Source: Caballeronia pedi (GTDB taxonomy: Bacteria > Pseudomonadota > Gammaproteobacteria > Burkholderiales > Burkholderiaceae). From it: 64,000 nucleotides of DNA. Numbering within the stretch: position 1 is the first letter of the stretch; every line of letters begins with the position of its first letter. Below are positions 18,239-28,868 of the stretch, in pieces. Made by a program: the position numbers and the translations under genes. The notes below the pieces were generated by a model that saw only the letters and a program-made list of their open reading frames with translations, was not told the DNA's origin and made no database searches. The stretch is from positions 141,332 through 205,331 of the forward strand of contig NZ_FCOE02000011.1 of assembly GCF_001544915.2 (NCBI RefSeq), given 5' to 3'.

Positions 18239-18286
18239 TGCGCTGCAGCCCCGACGCGATGCGGGGCCGAAGGCAAGGTTCGATGC

Positions 18287-19297
18287 TTACAGGAACTGGT
18301 GGCCGACCCACCAGCCGGCCGCCGCGAGCGCGGCGGAAGCCGGAATCGTCAGAATCCACGCCCACACGATATTGCCCGCGACGCCCCAGCGCACCGCGCT
18401 GAACTTTTGCGTCGCGCCGACGCCGACGATTGCGCCGGTGATCGTGTGCGTCGTCGAAACGGGAATGCCGAGGAAGGATGCGACGAACAGTGTGATCGCC
18501 CCGCCCGTCTCCGCGCAGAAACCGCCGACCGGCTTCAGCTTGGTGATCTTCTGCCCCATCGTGCGCACGATGCGCCAGCCGCCGAACAGCGTACCGAGGC
18601 CCATCGACAAATAGCACAGGCCGATGACCCAGACCGGCGGCGCGTCGGCGGTCGCGGAAGCGTAGCCCGTCGCGATCAGCAGCATCCAGATGATGCCGAT
18701 GGTCTTCTGCGCGTCGTTGCCGCCGTGGCCGAGCGAATAGAGACCGGCCGAGACGAGCTGCATGCGGCGAAAACGCCGGTCAACCTTCGAGGGCGGCGTG
18801 CGGAAATACAGCCACGACACCAGCAGCATGAAGAACGAGCCGAGCACGAAGCCGAGCAGCGGCGAGATGAAGATGAACGCGACCGTCTTGAGCAGCCCGT
18901 CCCAGTTGAGCGACGCCCAGCCCGACTTGGCGAGCGCCGCACCGACCAGACCGCCGATCAGGGCGTGCGACGAACTCGACGGAATACCGTAATGCCAGGT
19001 GACGATATTCCAGCCGATCGCGCCCACGAGCGCGCCGAAGATGACGTAGTGATCGACGATCTCCGGATCGATCGTGCCCTTGCCGACGGTCGCGGCCACT
19101 TTCAGGTGAAAGATGAAATACGCGATGACGTTGAACGCCGCAGCGAACGCGACCGCCTGCTGTGGCTTGAGCACGCCGGTCGAGACGACCGTCGCGATGG
19201 AATTGGCGGCGTCGTGAAAGCCGTTCATGAAGTCGAACGCGAGTGCGACTATGACGAGCAAGGCGACTGCCCAGATGGCGAGTTGAATCGAATGCAT
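18287..19297 (-). CDS. pit: low-affinity inorganic phosphate transporter, Pit family
   Basis: 336 residues, highly hydrophobic with about ten transmembrane segments. The Pit repeats are visible: DFMNGFHDAANSIATVVST near the N-terminus and GGNDAQKTIGI in the middle. It imports metal-phosphate with protons across the inner membrane. The partner DUF47 gene lies directly upstream on the same strand (113-base gap), the usual Pit arrangement. Shorter than E. coli PitA (499), as is common for the Pit-DUF47 type. Confidence 0.94.
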   Translation of the reverse strand: MHSIQLAIWAVALLVIVALAFDFMNGFHDAANSIATVVSTGVLKPQQAVAFAAAFNVIAYFIFHLKVAATVGKGTIDPEIVDHYVIFGALVGAIGWNIVTWHYGIPSSSSHALIGGLVGAALAKSGWASLNWDGLLKTVAFIFISPLLGFVLGSFFMLLVSWLYFRTPPSKVDRRFRRMQLVSAGLYSLGHGGNDAQKTIGIIWMLLIATGYASATADAPPVWVIGLCYLSMGLGTLFGGWRIVRTMGQKITKLKPVGGFCAETGGAITLFVASFLGIPVSTTHTITGAIVGVGATQKFSAVRWGVAGNIVWAWILTIPASAALAAAGWWVGHQFL

Positions 19298-19410
19298 CGG
19301 TTGGTGTTGTTTTGACCGGTCTTGTACTGCGCTGGCCGGTTTGTCGTCCCGGTTTTTTGGTGCCCCGCCGCGCGCGGGCCTGCCGCGCGCCGGGGGCTCG
19401 GACGGCTTGA

Positions 19411-20037
19411 TCAGGCGTTTTCCAGCACGATGCCTTCGATGATGTTCGCGACGTCTTCACATTTGTCGGTAATCGTCTCGAGAAGCTCGTAGATCGCCTT
19501 CAGCTTGATGAGCGTCTTCACGTCGTCTTCCTCGCGGAAGAGCTTCGACATTGCGGAACGCAGCACGCGGTCCGCATCCGACTCCAGGCGGTCGATTTCT
19601 TCGCAGATCTTCAGAATCTCGCTCGCACGCTTCATGTCCGCCAGCAATTCGACCGCCTTCTGCACGCGCGTGACGGTGCCCGTGCAGATATGCGCGAGCT
19701 GGCTCGCCTCGGACGTCACCGCGCGCACGTCATACAGCGAAATGGCCGTCGCGACGTCCTCCATCAGATCGAGGATGTCGTCCATCGTCGTGATGAGCTT
19801 ATGGATTTCGTCGCGGTCGAGCGGCGTGATGAACGTCTTGTGCAGCAAATCGATGGTTTCGTGCGTGAGCTTGTCGGCGCGCTTCTCGTTCGCCTGCACG
19901 TTCTGCTTGTGAACCTCGGCGTCGTCGAGGTTGTCGATCAGCAGTTCGAGCTCGTGGCTTGCATCGACCATGCATTTCGCGTGCGCGTTGAAGATCTCGA
20001 AGAATTTGCCCTCGGTGGGCATGAAACGACCGAACAT
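19411..20037 (-). CDS. DUF47 (PhoU-like) Pit accessory protein
   Basis: 208 residues from the ATG at 20037 (MFGRFMPTEGKFFEIF); an upstream in-frame ATG at 20145 adds non-homologous sequence. All-helical PhoU-like protein with the typical HELELLIDNLDDAE and TMDDILDLMEDVA stretches, and ending IIEGIVLENA. DUF47 proteins are paired with Pit transporters and are thought to regulate them. Cytoplasmic. Confidence 0.92.
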   Translation of the reverse strand: MFGRFMPTEGKFFEIFNAHAKCMVDASHELELLIDNLDDAEVHKQNVQANEKRADKLTHETIDLLHKTFITPLDRDEIHKLITTMDDILDLMEDVATAISLYDVRAVTSEASQLAHICTGTVTRVQKAVELLADMKRASEILKICEEIDRLESDADRVLRSAMSKLFREEDDVKTLIKLKAIYELLETITDKCEDVANIIEGIVLENA

Positions 20038-20180
20038 GAAATTCCCGCTAAGTGGGTCAATTTTGAGACATACATCAAACTGACATATTGTACCTGCGCA
20101 CATCAGCCGCCGCACCGCGCGTGCCTGACGCGCGGCTTGTGACAATGCGAGGACTTGACAGCGGATGCGGTAGACGGCTT

Positions 20181-21569
20181 TTACTCGCCGCCGTAAAAGT
20201 TCTGCGCGCCGGCGAAGTTGTCGAACTTCGTGTACTGACCGTGGAAAGTCAGGCGCACCGGCCCGATCGGACCGTTACGCTGCTTGCCGATGATGATTTC
20301 CGCGGTGCCCTTGTCGGGGCTGTCGGGATTGTAGACTTCGTCGCGGTAGATGAAGAGGATCACGTCCGCGTCCTGCTCGATAGCGCCCGATTCGCGCAAG
20401 TCCGACATGATCGGACGTTTGTTCGGCCGCTGTTCGAGACCGCGATTCAACTGCGACAGCGCGATCACCGGCACGTCGAGTTCCTTCGCGAGGCCTTTGA
20501 GCGAGCGCGAGATTTCGGAGATTTCGGTTGCGCGGTTTTCGCCGCCGCCCGAGCCCGACATGAGCTGCAGGTAATCGACGATGATCAGGCCGAGCTTGCC
20601 GCATTGCCGCGACAGACGCCGCGCGCGCGAGCGCAGTTCCATCGGGTTCAGGCCGCCGGTTTCGTCGATGAAAAGCTGCGCCTCGCTCATTTTCTGCACG
20701 GCGTGCGTGAGCTTCGGCCAATCTTCGTCCGTGAGACGGCCCGTACGCATGCGGTGCTGATCGAGCCGGCCGACCGAGCCGAGCATACGCATCGTAAGCT
20801 GGGTGCCCGGCATTTCCATCGAGAACACCGCGACGGGCAAGCCGTACTCCACCGCGACATATTCGCCGACGTTCATCGAGAACGCGGTTTTACCCATCGA
20901 CGGGCGGCCCGCGACGATGATCAGTTCGCCGCCGTGCATGCCCGAGGTCATGCGGTCGAGATCGACGAAGCCCGTGGGCGTGCCGGTCACATCGCTCGGA
21001 TTGGCTGTGTGATACAGCGTGTCGATGCGCTCGACGACCTGCGTGAGCAGCGGCCCGATTTCCAGAAAGCCCTGCGTGCCGCGTGCGCCGTCTTCGGCGA
21101 TAGAAAACACGCGCGCTTCGGCTTCGTCGAGAATCTGCCGGACTTCCTTGCCTTGCGGATTGAATGCGTCGGCTGAGATTTCATCCGCGACCGAGACGAG
21201 ACGGCGCAGCACGGCGCGATCGCGCACGATCTCCGCATAGCGGCGGATATTCGCCGCGCTGGGCGTGTTCTGCGCGAGCGCGTTCAGATAGGCGAGCCCG
21301 CCGACTTCCTCGGCCTTGCCGGCCATCGTGAGCGCTTCGTGGACGGTGATCACGTCCGCCGGGCGCGTCGTCGCGATCAGCTTGCCGATGTGCTCATAGA
21401 TGATGCGATGGTCATAGCGATAGAAATCGCTCTGATGCATGACGTCGGCGATACGGTCCCATGCGGCGTTGTCCAGCAGCAGGCCGCCGATTACGGATTG
21501 CTCGGCTTCGATCGAATGCGGCGGGACCTTCAGCGCGTCGAGTTGCGGGTCTTTGGACGGAGCGTTCAT
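20181..21569 (-). CDS. dnaB: replicative DNA helicase DnaB
   Basis: 462 residues. N-terminal DnaB domain (about 15-120, PHSIEAEQSVIGGLLLDN), linker, then a RecA-type ATPase with Walker A GRPSMGKTA (221-229) and Walker B LIIVDYLQLM. A hexameric 5'-3' helicase at the replication fork. It follows the rplI operon on the same strand but behind a strong terminator (21621-21663), so it probably has its own promoter. No intein was seen. Confidence 0.98.
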   Translation of the reverse strand: MNAPSKDPQLDALKVPPHSIEAEQSVIGGLLLDNAAWDRIADVMHQSDFYRYDHRIIYEHIGKLIATTRPADVITVHEALTMAGKAEEVGGLAYLNALAQNTPSAANIRRYAEIVRDRAVLRRLVSVADEISADAFNPQGKEVRQILDEAEARVFSIAEDGARGTQGFLEIGPLLTQVVERIDTLYHTANPSDVTGTPTGFVDLDRMTSGMHGGELIIVAGRPSMGKTAFSMNVGEYVAVEYGLPVAVFSMEMPGTQLTMRMLGSVGRLDQHRMRTGRLTDEDWPKLTHAVQKMSEAQLFIDETGGLNPMELRSRARRLSRQCGKLGLIIVDYLQLMSGSGGGENRATEISEISRSLKGLAKELDVPVIALSQLNRGLEQRPNKRPIMSDLRESGAIEQDADVILFIYRDEVYNPDSPDKGTAEIIIGKQRNGPIGPVRLTFHGQYTKFDNFAGAQNFYGGE

Positions 21570-21620
21570 GGGGTGGAATTATCAACGAAATGACGCGGTC
21601 GTTGTTATGTTCAGACAAAC

Positions 21621-21663
21621 AAAAAAGGCAGGAACCGGCGGGTTTTTACCCTTGGTTCCTGCC
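21621..21663 (-). terminator. Rho-independent terminator of rpsF-priB-rpsR-rplI operon
   Basis: Ten-bp stem GGCAGGAACC (21627-21636) with GGTTCCTGCC (21654-21663). On the minus strand it is followed by TTTTTT (complement of 21621-21626). A second 7-bp hairpin lies closer to the rplI stop (GCGAGGC 21678-21684 with GCCTCGC 21690-21696). Confidence 0.85.
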
Positions 21664-21703
21664 CTTCTTTCCTGCGCGCGAGGCGTGAAGCCTCGCTTGA
21701 AAC

Positions 21704-22159
21704 TTACGCGTGCTCGCCCAGCACCGACACCGTGACGTCGACGAGGACGTCCGTGTGCAGCGCGACTTGAACTGCGTGGTCGCCGACGATCTTCAGCGGG
21801 CCTTGCGGCAGACGCACTTGCGCCTTTTCCACTTCCGCGAAACCTTGCGACTTCAGCGCTTCAGCGATGTCCGCGTTCGTGACCGAACCGAACAGACGGC
21901 CGTCGACGCCAGCCTTCTGCGAGATCTGAACGGTAAAACCGCTCAGCTTTTCGCCTTGAGCTTGCGCGGCTGCCAGCTTTTCAGCGGCGACCTTTTCGAG
22001 TTCGGCGCGGCGAACTTCGAATTCAGCGATTGCGTCCTTCGTGGCGCGGCGAGCCTTCTTGCCGGGGATCAGGAAGTTACGTGCGTAGCCGTCCTTGACC
22101 TTGACGATATCGCCGAGGTTGCCCAGGTTGACGACCTTTTCCAAAAGAATGATTTGCAT
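21704..22159 (-). CDS. rplI: 50S ribosomal protein bL9
   Basis: 151 residues starting MQIILLEKVVNLGNLGDIVKVKDGYARN, the standard L9 start. The N-terminal RNA-binding domain is joined to the C-terminal domain by the long central helix (about 45-75, AEFEVRRAELEKVAAEK). It binds 23S rRNA near the L1 stalk. Last gene of the rpsF-priB-rpsR-rplI operon, 28 bases after rpsR. Length is normal. Confidence 0.98.
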   Translation of the reverse strand: MQIILLEKVVNLGNLGDIVKVKDGYARNFLIPGKKARRATKDAIAEFEVRRAELEKVAAEKLAAAQAQGEKLSGFTVQISQKAGVDGRLFGSVTNADIAEALKSQGFAEVEKAQVRLPQGPLKIVGDHAVQVALHTDVLVDVTVSVLGEHA

Positions 22160-22187
22160 TTTTGGCTTTCCTTAGTGCGTCGTCTGA

Positions 22188-22463
22188 TTAGGCCTTGTGC
22201 AGGTCGGTGTACGGCAGGAGCGCGAGGAAACGCGCGCGCTTGATCGCCGTGTCGAGCTGGCGCTGATAGTGCGCCTTCGTGCCAGTCAGACGAGCCGGCG
22301 TGATCTTGCCGTTTTCGCCGATGAAGTCCTTCAGCGTTTCCGTGTCCTTGTAGTCGATGTACTCGACACCGGCTGCCGTGAAACGGCAGAACTTCTTGCG
22401 CTTGAAGAGCGGGTTTTGTTGCTGACGACGCTTGTCGAATTTCTTACCAGTCGGGCGGGGCAT
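22188..22463 (-). CDS. rpsR: 30S ribosomal protein bS18
   Basis: 91 residues. The core FCRFTAAGVEYIDYKD and the basic C-terminal half KAHYQRQLDTAIKRARFLALLPY are typical of S18, which sits on the 30S platform with S6. It lies 2 bases after the priB stop in the classical S6-PriB-S18-L9 order. The N-terminus is the long basic form (MPRPTGKKFDKRRQQQ). Confidence 0.98.
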   Translation of the reverse strand: MPRPTGKKFDKRRQQQNPLFKRKKFCRFTAAGVEYIDYKDTETLKDFIGENGKITPARLTGTKAHYQRQLDTAIKRARFLALLPYTDLHKA

Positions 22464-22465
22464 GA

Positions 22466-22765
22466 TTAGTCCTTTCCAATGTCCTGCAATTCTGTGATGT
22501 GAAACACCAGGGTTCGCGCGTTACGGCTCTTCTTCGCCAGAAAGCCGGTGAAGCGTGTTTCGACGCCCATCGGACAGCTTTCCAGCCTGCCGCTCGCTTC
22601 TCCGGCCGCGACCGCCTGCAGTGTCAGTTCGATCTTTCGGGCGATGCCCGCTTCGACGACTTCTGCCGCGTGTTGCAACGTGCAGCTTGCGATCGGGATG
22701 CCGGCGGGCGTGTACCGCACCGGTTCGCGTTCCACGACGCTTGCTGTCAGTTGCAGCCGGTTCAC
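22466..22765 (-). CDS. priB: primosomal replication protein N (PriB)
   Basis: 99 residues from a GTG at 22765 (MNRLQLTASVVEREPVRYTPAG). OB-fold single-stranded-DNA binding protein that works with PriA to reload DnaB at stalled forks. Its place between rpsF and rpsR is the conserved arrangement in beta- and gammaproteobacteria and supports the call, since PriB sequences diverge fast. dnaB itself is the next gene after this operon. Confidence 0.94.
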   Translation of the reverse strand: MNRLQLTASVVEREPVRYTPAGIPIASCTLQHAAEVVEAGIARKIELTLQAVAAGEASGRLESCPMGVETRFTGFLAKKSRNARTLVFHITELQDIGKD

Positions 22766-22808
22766 TTAAAGTGTTCGTTCCTGGTGGCTTGACAGTTCGA
22801 AACTGTCC

Positions 22809-23180
22809 TTAAGCCTGCGCTTCGGACGGCTGGCTGGCCGCCTTCTTGGCTTCTTCGCGCTGCACTTCCTTCATCATCGGCGACGGGCCGGCTTCGGCCT
22901 TCTTCATCTTGACGATGAGGTGACGCAGAACGGCGTCGTTGAACTTGAACGCGTGTTCGAGTTCTTCGAGCGTGGTCTGGTCGCATTCGATGTTCATGCA
23001 GACGTAGTGAGCCTTCGCGAGTTTCTCGATCATGTAGGCCAGTTGGCGACGGCCCCAGTCTTCGATGCGGTGGATCTGGCCACCGTGCGACGTGATCGTG
23101 CCCTTGTAGCGCTCGATCATGGCGGGCACTTGCTCGCTCTGATCGGGGTGCACGATAAAGACGATTTCGTAATGACGCAT
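22809..23180 (-). CDS. rpsF: 30S ribosomal protein bS6
   Basis: 123 residues from the ATG at 23180 (MRHYEIVFIVHPDQSEQVPAMIERY); the frame runs further upstream but the S6 start is unambiguous and has AAGGAG just before it. Ferredoxin-like fold that dimerises with S18 on the 30S platform. The C-terminal tail is Lys/Glu/Ala-rich. First gene of the operon, read from the promoter at 23255-23283. Confidence 0.98.
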   Translation of the reverse strand: MRHYEIVFIVHPDQSEQVPAMIERYKGTITSHGGQIHRIEDWGRRQLAYMIEKLAKAHYVCMNIECDQTTLEELEHAFKFNDAVLRHLIVKMKKAEAGPSPMMKEVQREEAKKAASQPSEAQA

Positions 23181-23254
23181 ATTCACTCCTTGTGCTGACT
23201 TATGGATAAAAGCCACCCGGGCGTCGGACCGGTGCGGCAAGTGAGAAGCCAAAG

Positions 23255-23283
23255 ATTATAGCTTTTTGTATGCGCTCACGCAA
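23255..23283 (-). promoter_or_regulatory. rpsF: sigma-70 promoter of the rpsF operon
   Basis: On the minus strand TTGCGT, 17 bases, TATAAT, located 75-103 bases upstream of the rpsF ATG. Perfect -10 and optimal spacing fit a strong ribosomal-protein promoter. Confidence 0.6.
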
Positions 23284-23311
23284 ATGCAATTTCGATCGCA
23301 TTTTCAAGCAG

Positions 23312-24265
23312 TTAGCGTCCGTGCGCATGCTCCGGCTGCGGTTCTCCGGGAAGTGTCAGGCGACGGCTCCAGTAACCGGGCTGCGCATAGATTTCCTTAA
23401 GATAATCAATGAAGTAGCGCACGCGCGCCGGCACGTAACGTTGCTGCGGATAGACCGCGAGAATGTCGTAATCGGGCAATTCGAACTCGTCGAGCACGGT
23501 TTCAAGTTCGCCCGATTCCAGTTGCCGCTGGATTTCCCACGTCGAGCGCCAGCCGAGCCCTAGCCCCTCCGACGCCCAGCGGTGCAGCAACTCGCCGTCG
23601 TTGCAATCGAGACTGCCGGTGACGCGCACGGTCACGACCTTGCCGTTGCGCCGGAAATACCAGCCGCGATTCTGGCCGCCCTGCAGATTGAACGCGAGGC
23701 AATTGTGATTCGGCAAGTCTTCGAGCGCTTTCGGCCTGCCGTGCTTCTTGAAATAGGCAGGCGTGCCGCACACAACGCGCCGGTTGCTGGCCAGCTTCAC
23801 CGCGACGAAGTTCGGATCGACCGCTCCACCAATGCGAATCGACAGATCGTAACCCTCGCGCACCAGATCGACGACGCGATCAGTCAGATTGAACGACATC
23901 TGCAATTCCGGCTTGTCCGCGAGGAACGCGGGCGCGTGCGGCGCGACGTGCATGCGGCCGAACGCCGCCGGCGCCGACACGATCAGATGCCCGCCCACCG
24001 CGCGCCGCCCCGCTGCGAGTTCGTTTTCCGCCTGATCCCATTCCGACAGCAGATTCCTGCAGCGGTCGAGAAACGCCGCGCCCTCTTCGCTCACGACGAG
24101 TCGCCGCGTCGAGCGATACATCAGCTTCACCCCGAGGCGTTTTTCGAGCGCGTCGATGCGCCGCCCGAGTATCACCGGCGACACGCCCTCCTCCAGCGCC
24201 GCCGCGGCGAGGCTCCCCGCCTCGGCCACGCGCACGAAAGTCTCTATCTGCTTGAAGCGGTCCAT
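23312..24265 (-). CDS. LysR-type transcriptional regulator, divergent from gcl
   Basis: 317 residues. Winged HTH at 1-60 (MDRFKQIETFVRVAEAGSLAAAA...), then a periplasmic-binding-like effector domain (about 90-295) with the PDYDILAVYPQQRY region. It is divergently placed, 171 bases from gcl, the usual arrangement for a LysR protein controlling the adjacent operon, so a role in glyoxylate genes is likely. The effector is unknown. It belongs to the broad group whose N-terminus reads MDRF...FVRVAEAGS; no closer assignment was made. Confidence 0.9.
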   Translation of the reverse strand: MDRFKQIETFVRVAEAGSLAAAALEEGVSPVILGRRIDALEKRLGVKLMYRSTRRLVVSEEGAAFLDRCRNLLSEWDQAENELAAGRRAVGGHLIVSAPAAFGRMHVAPHAPAFLADKPELQMSFNLTDRVVDLVREGYDLSIRIGGAVDPNFVAVKLASNRRVVCGTPAYFKKHGRPKALEDLPNHNCLAFNLQGGQNRGWYFRRNGKVVTVRVTGSLDCNDGELLHRWASEGLGLGWRSTWEIQRQLESGELETVLDEFELPDYDILAVYPQQRYVPARVRYFIDYLKEIYAQPGYWSRRLTLPGEPQPEHAHGR

Positions 24266-24436
24266 CTCTCGTCTCCAGCCGCCAGACCGCGCGGAACGGG
24301 CATTCCATACTTTTTGTTTGGGAAAAAGCGACTTCGGCTGATCTTATCAAACCTTTTTCACAGACTTAAAGTGCAACGGAACCCTGCTTGAATGCAGACA
24401 GCCATTTCGGATCAAGACCCCAGGAAGGAGACAACC

Positions 24437-26212
<1,776 letters not shown>

Positions 26213-26282
26213 GTAATGCCGCCGCGCGTTCATGACAGGAACGCGCGGGGCACATTCACTGACCGACCATCAGGAAAGAACA

Positions 26283-27083
26283 ATGCCGAAATTTGCCGCG
26301 AATTTGACCATGCTGTTCAACGAAGTCCCGTTCCTCGACCGCTTCGCGGCGGCGGCGAACGCGGGTTTCAAGGCGGTCGAGTTCCTGTTCCCCTACGCGT
26401 TCTCGATCAGCGATATCCAGACGCGTCTGAAGGACAACGACCTGCAGATCGTGCTGCACAACCTGCCCGCGGGCAACTGGGAAGCGGGCGAGCGCGGCAT
26501 CGCCTGCCTGCCGGACCGCGTCGCGGAATTCCGCGAAGGCGTGCCGCGCGCGATCGAATACGCGAAGGCGCTGAACGTGCCGCAACTGAACTGCCTCGTC
26601 GGCATTCCGACGGCGGGTGTATCGGCGGAGCAGGCGCGTGCGACGATCATCGAGAATCTGCGCTTTGCCGCTGAAGCGCTGAAGAAGGAAGGCATCAGGC
26701 TGCTGGTCGAGCCGTGCAACGGTTACGACATTCCGGGCTTCGCGCTGAACCGCTCGAAGGAAGGACTGGACGTGATCCGCGCGGTCGGCTCGGACAACCT
26801 GTTCCTGCAGTACGACATCTATCACATGCAGCGCATGGAAGGCGAACTCGCCGCGACGATCAAAAAGAACCTGCCGCAGATCGCGCACATCCAGCTCGCC
26901 GACAACCCCGGCCGCAACGAACCGGGCACGGGCGAGATCAACTACGCGTTCCTGTTCGGGCTGCTCGACGAGATCGGCTATCAAGGCTGGATCGGCTGCG
27001 AGTACAAGCCGCTCAACGGCACGGAAGCGGGCCTCGGCTGGCTGCAAAGCATCGGCGGCGTGAAAGCCACGGCTGCCGCGTAA
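26283..27083 (+). CDS. hyi: hydroxypyruvate isomerase
   Basis: 266 residues (ATG at 26283, preceded by AGGAAAG). AP-endonuclease-2-like TIM barrel: MPKFAANLTMLFNEVPFLDRF is the family start, with metal-binding Glu/His in LLVEPCN, YDIYHMQ and IGCEYKP. It interconverts hydroxypyruvate and tartronate semialdehyde. It lies between gcl (70-base gap) and glxR (27-base gap). Confidence 0.95.
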   Translation: MPKFAANLTMLFNEVPFLDRFAAAANAGFKAVEFLFPYAFSISDIQTRLKDNDLQIVLHNLPAGNWEAGERGIACLPDRVAEFREGVPRAIEYAKALNVPQLNCLVGIPTAGVSAEQARATIIENLRFAAEALKKEGIRLLVEPCNGYDIPGFALNRSKEGLDVIRAVGSDNLFLQYDIYHMQRMEGELAATIKKNLPQIAHIQLADNPGRNEPGTGEINYAFLFGLLDEIGYQGWIGCEYKPLNGTEAGLGWLQSIGGVKATAAA

Positions 27084-27110
27084 ATCTGACACACAGGAGG
27101 AGCTCGAAGT

Positions 27111-28019
27111 ATGGCAACGATCGGTTTCATTGGCCTCGGCATCATGGGCGCGCACATGGCGCGCAACCTCATCAAGGGCGGCCACTCGCTCGTCGTGAAC
27201 GGCAAGTTCCCCGTGCCGGACGATATCCGCGCGCAGACGCAAGTCGTCGCGGATTCGAGCGCGGTCGCGCAGGCGAGCGAGATCGTCATCACGATGGTGC
27301 CCGACACGCCCGATGTCGCCAATGTGCTGTTTGCCGACGACGGCGTCGCGAATGGTCTCTCGAAGGGCAAGCTCGTCATCGACATGAGCTCGATCGCCCC
27401 GCTCGAGACGCAGGAGTTCGCGAAGAAGATCAACGCGCTCGGCTGCGACTATCTCGACGCGCCGGTTTCCGGCGGTGAAGTCGGCGCGCGTGAAGCGACG
27501 CTCACGATCATGGTCGGCGGTCCGGAGAAGTCGTTCGACATCGCGAAGCCGCTTTTCGACCTGATGGGCAAGAACATTTCGCTCATCGGCGACAACGGCG
27601 CGGGCCAGACCTGCAAGGTCGCGAACCAGATCATCGTTGCGCTGAACATCGAGGCGGTCGCCGAAGCGCTGCTCTTCGCGGCACGCTCGGGCGCGGACCC
27701 GGAGCGCGTGCGCAAGGCGCTGATGGGCGGCTTCGCTTCGTCGCGCATTCTCGAAGTGCATGGCGAGCGCATGACGAAACGCACGTTCAATCCGGGCTTC
27801 CGTATCGAACTGCATCAGAAAGACCTGAACCTCGCGCTCGACGGCGCGCGCAAGATGGGCCTCGCCCTGCCCCACACGGCGAGCGCGCAGCAGTTGTTCA
27901 GCGTGTGCGCCGCGAACGGCGGCAAGGCGTGGGATCACTCGGCGCTCGTGCGTGCGCTCGAAATCATGTCGAACTTCCAGGTGGCCGATGAGCCGCAGCA
28001 AGCCAAGGCTGCTGCGTGA
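27111..28019 (+). CDS. glxR: tartronate semialdehyde reductase (2-hydroxy-3-oxopropionate reductase)
   Basis: 302 residues. Beta-hydroxyacid dehydrogenase family: Rossmann motif GFIGLGIMGAHMARN at the N-terminus, substrate motif DAPVSGGEVGA, and the catalytic lysine in GQTCKVANQI. It reduces tartronate semialdehyde to D-glycerate, completing the glyoxylate-to-glycerate route started by Gcl. An AGGAGGAG ribosome site lies a few bases upstream. No glycerate kinase follows within the window. Confidence 0.95.
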   Translation: MATIGFIGLGIMGAHMARNLIKGGHSLVVNGKFPVPDDIRAQTQVVADSSAVAQASEIVITMVPDTPDVANVLFADDGVANGLSKGKLVIDMSSIAPLETQEFAKKINALGCDYLDAPVSGGEVGAREATLTIMVGGPEKSFDIAKPLFDLMGKNISLIGDNGAGQTCKVANQIIVALNIEAVAEALLFAARSGADPERVRKALMGGFASSRILEVHGERMTKRTFNPGFRIELHQKDLNLALDGARKMGLALPHTASAQQLFSVCAANGGKAWDHSALVRALEIMSNFQVADEPQQAKAAA

Positions 28020-28327
28020 TTCGCATCGTCATCTGAACCGTGGGGCGTCCCGCGTATGGGCACGCGGGACAACTGTCGCTCTGGGCTGAGGGCGGCAATA
28101 GTGGGGTCCGAGAGCGGCACCCGGCGGTGCGCCGGGTAAGCCTTGGTCGGTCAGACGGTTTGTCGTCGGGTGTCCGCGTCGGATTGTTGCAATTTGCGTC
28201 CTAACGCTCACGCATGAGCGGTGCTACAAATCCTTTTGTTGAAACTCAGAACTATCTGGTGGTGATCGCGACTAATCTGCCTAGACTTCGCGGGCCGTAT
28301 CACTACCGTTAATCAAGGAGTTGAACA
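28020..28327. other. 308-base intergenic region with two hairpins
   Basis: No gene supported. Two perfect inverted repeats follow glxR: GTCCCGCGT/ACGCGGGAC (28047-28055 and 28062-28070) and ACCCGGCG/CGCCGGGT (28119-28126 and 28130-28137). Neither has a T run, so they may be operon-end structures or Rho-assisted terminators. The promoter of the LysM gene should lie in 28220-28310 but was not resolved. Confidence 0.5.
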
Positions 28328-28816
28328 ATGGGAATCCTCAGCTTTATCAAGGAAGCAGGCGAAAAACTGTTCGGCGCAGCCACGCCGAGCGCGCAGGCGG
28401 CTCCAGCGCCGGTCGATGTCGCGGCGCTGAATCAGAAGGCGGGCGAAGCCATCGCGACGTACATCCGTTCGCAAGGCCTCAACGCAGACAATCTCGATGT
28501 GAAATATGACGGCGCGTCGCATACGGTGACCGTTTCGGGTCAGGCGCCGGATCAGGCTACAAAGGAGAAGATCCTTGTGGCTGCGGGTAACGTCCAGCAC
28601 GTCGACAAGGTGGACGATCAACTGACCGTGCCGAATAGCGAACCCGAGTCGCGGTATCACACTGTCGTGTCGGGTGACAATCTCTGGAAGATTGCCGAGA
28701 AATATTATGGCAATGGCTCGAAGAACGATGCGATCTTCGAGGCCAACAAGCCGATGCTGAAGAGTCCGGACAAGATTTATCCGGGGCAGGTGTTGCGGAT
28801 TCCCGCGGCGAACTGA
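28328..28816 (+). CDS. BON - LysM domain protein (Kbp/YgaU-like)
   Basis: 162 residues. A short amphipathic start (GILSFIKEAGEKLFG), an Ala/Pro linker, a BON domain (about 35-102) and a C-terminal LysM domain (about 110-159, YHTVVSGDNLWKIAEKYYG to PGQVLRIP). Same architecture and length as E. coli Kbp (YgaU), a potassium-binding protein. No signal peptide, so it is probably cytoplasmic despite LysM. AAGGAG precedes the ATG, and a strong terminator follows at 28842. Confidence 0.93.
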   Translation: MGILSFIKEAGEKLFGAATPSAQAAPAPVDVAALNQKAGEAIATYIRSQGLNADNLDVKYDGASHTVTVSGQAPDQATKEKILVAAGNVQHVDKVDDQLTVPNSEPESRYHTVVSGDNLWKIAEKYYGNGSKNDAIFEANKPMLKSPDKIYPGQVLRIPAAN

Positions 28817-28841
28817 ATTTTATTGTTTTGCGACTATTCCA

Positions 28842-28868
28842 ACGCGGACTTCGGTCCGCGTTTTTTTT
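28842..28868 (+). terminator. Rho-independent terminator of the LysM gene
   Basis: Eight-bp stem ACGCGGAC/GTCCGCGT with a UUCG-type loop (28842-28861), followed by eight T. The minus side has no matching T run, so it acts on the plus strand. Confidence 0.9.

Noticed and set aside
20041..20145. Possible Pho box (TATGTC direct repeat) upstream of the DUF47-pit genes
   Set aside because: The repeats are about 15 bases apart instead of the 11-base period of Pho boxes, and the matches are short.
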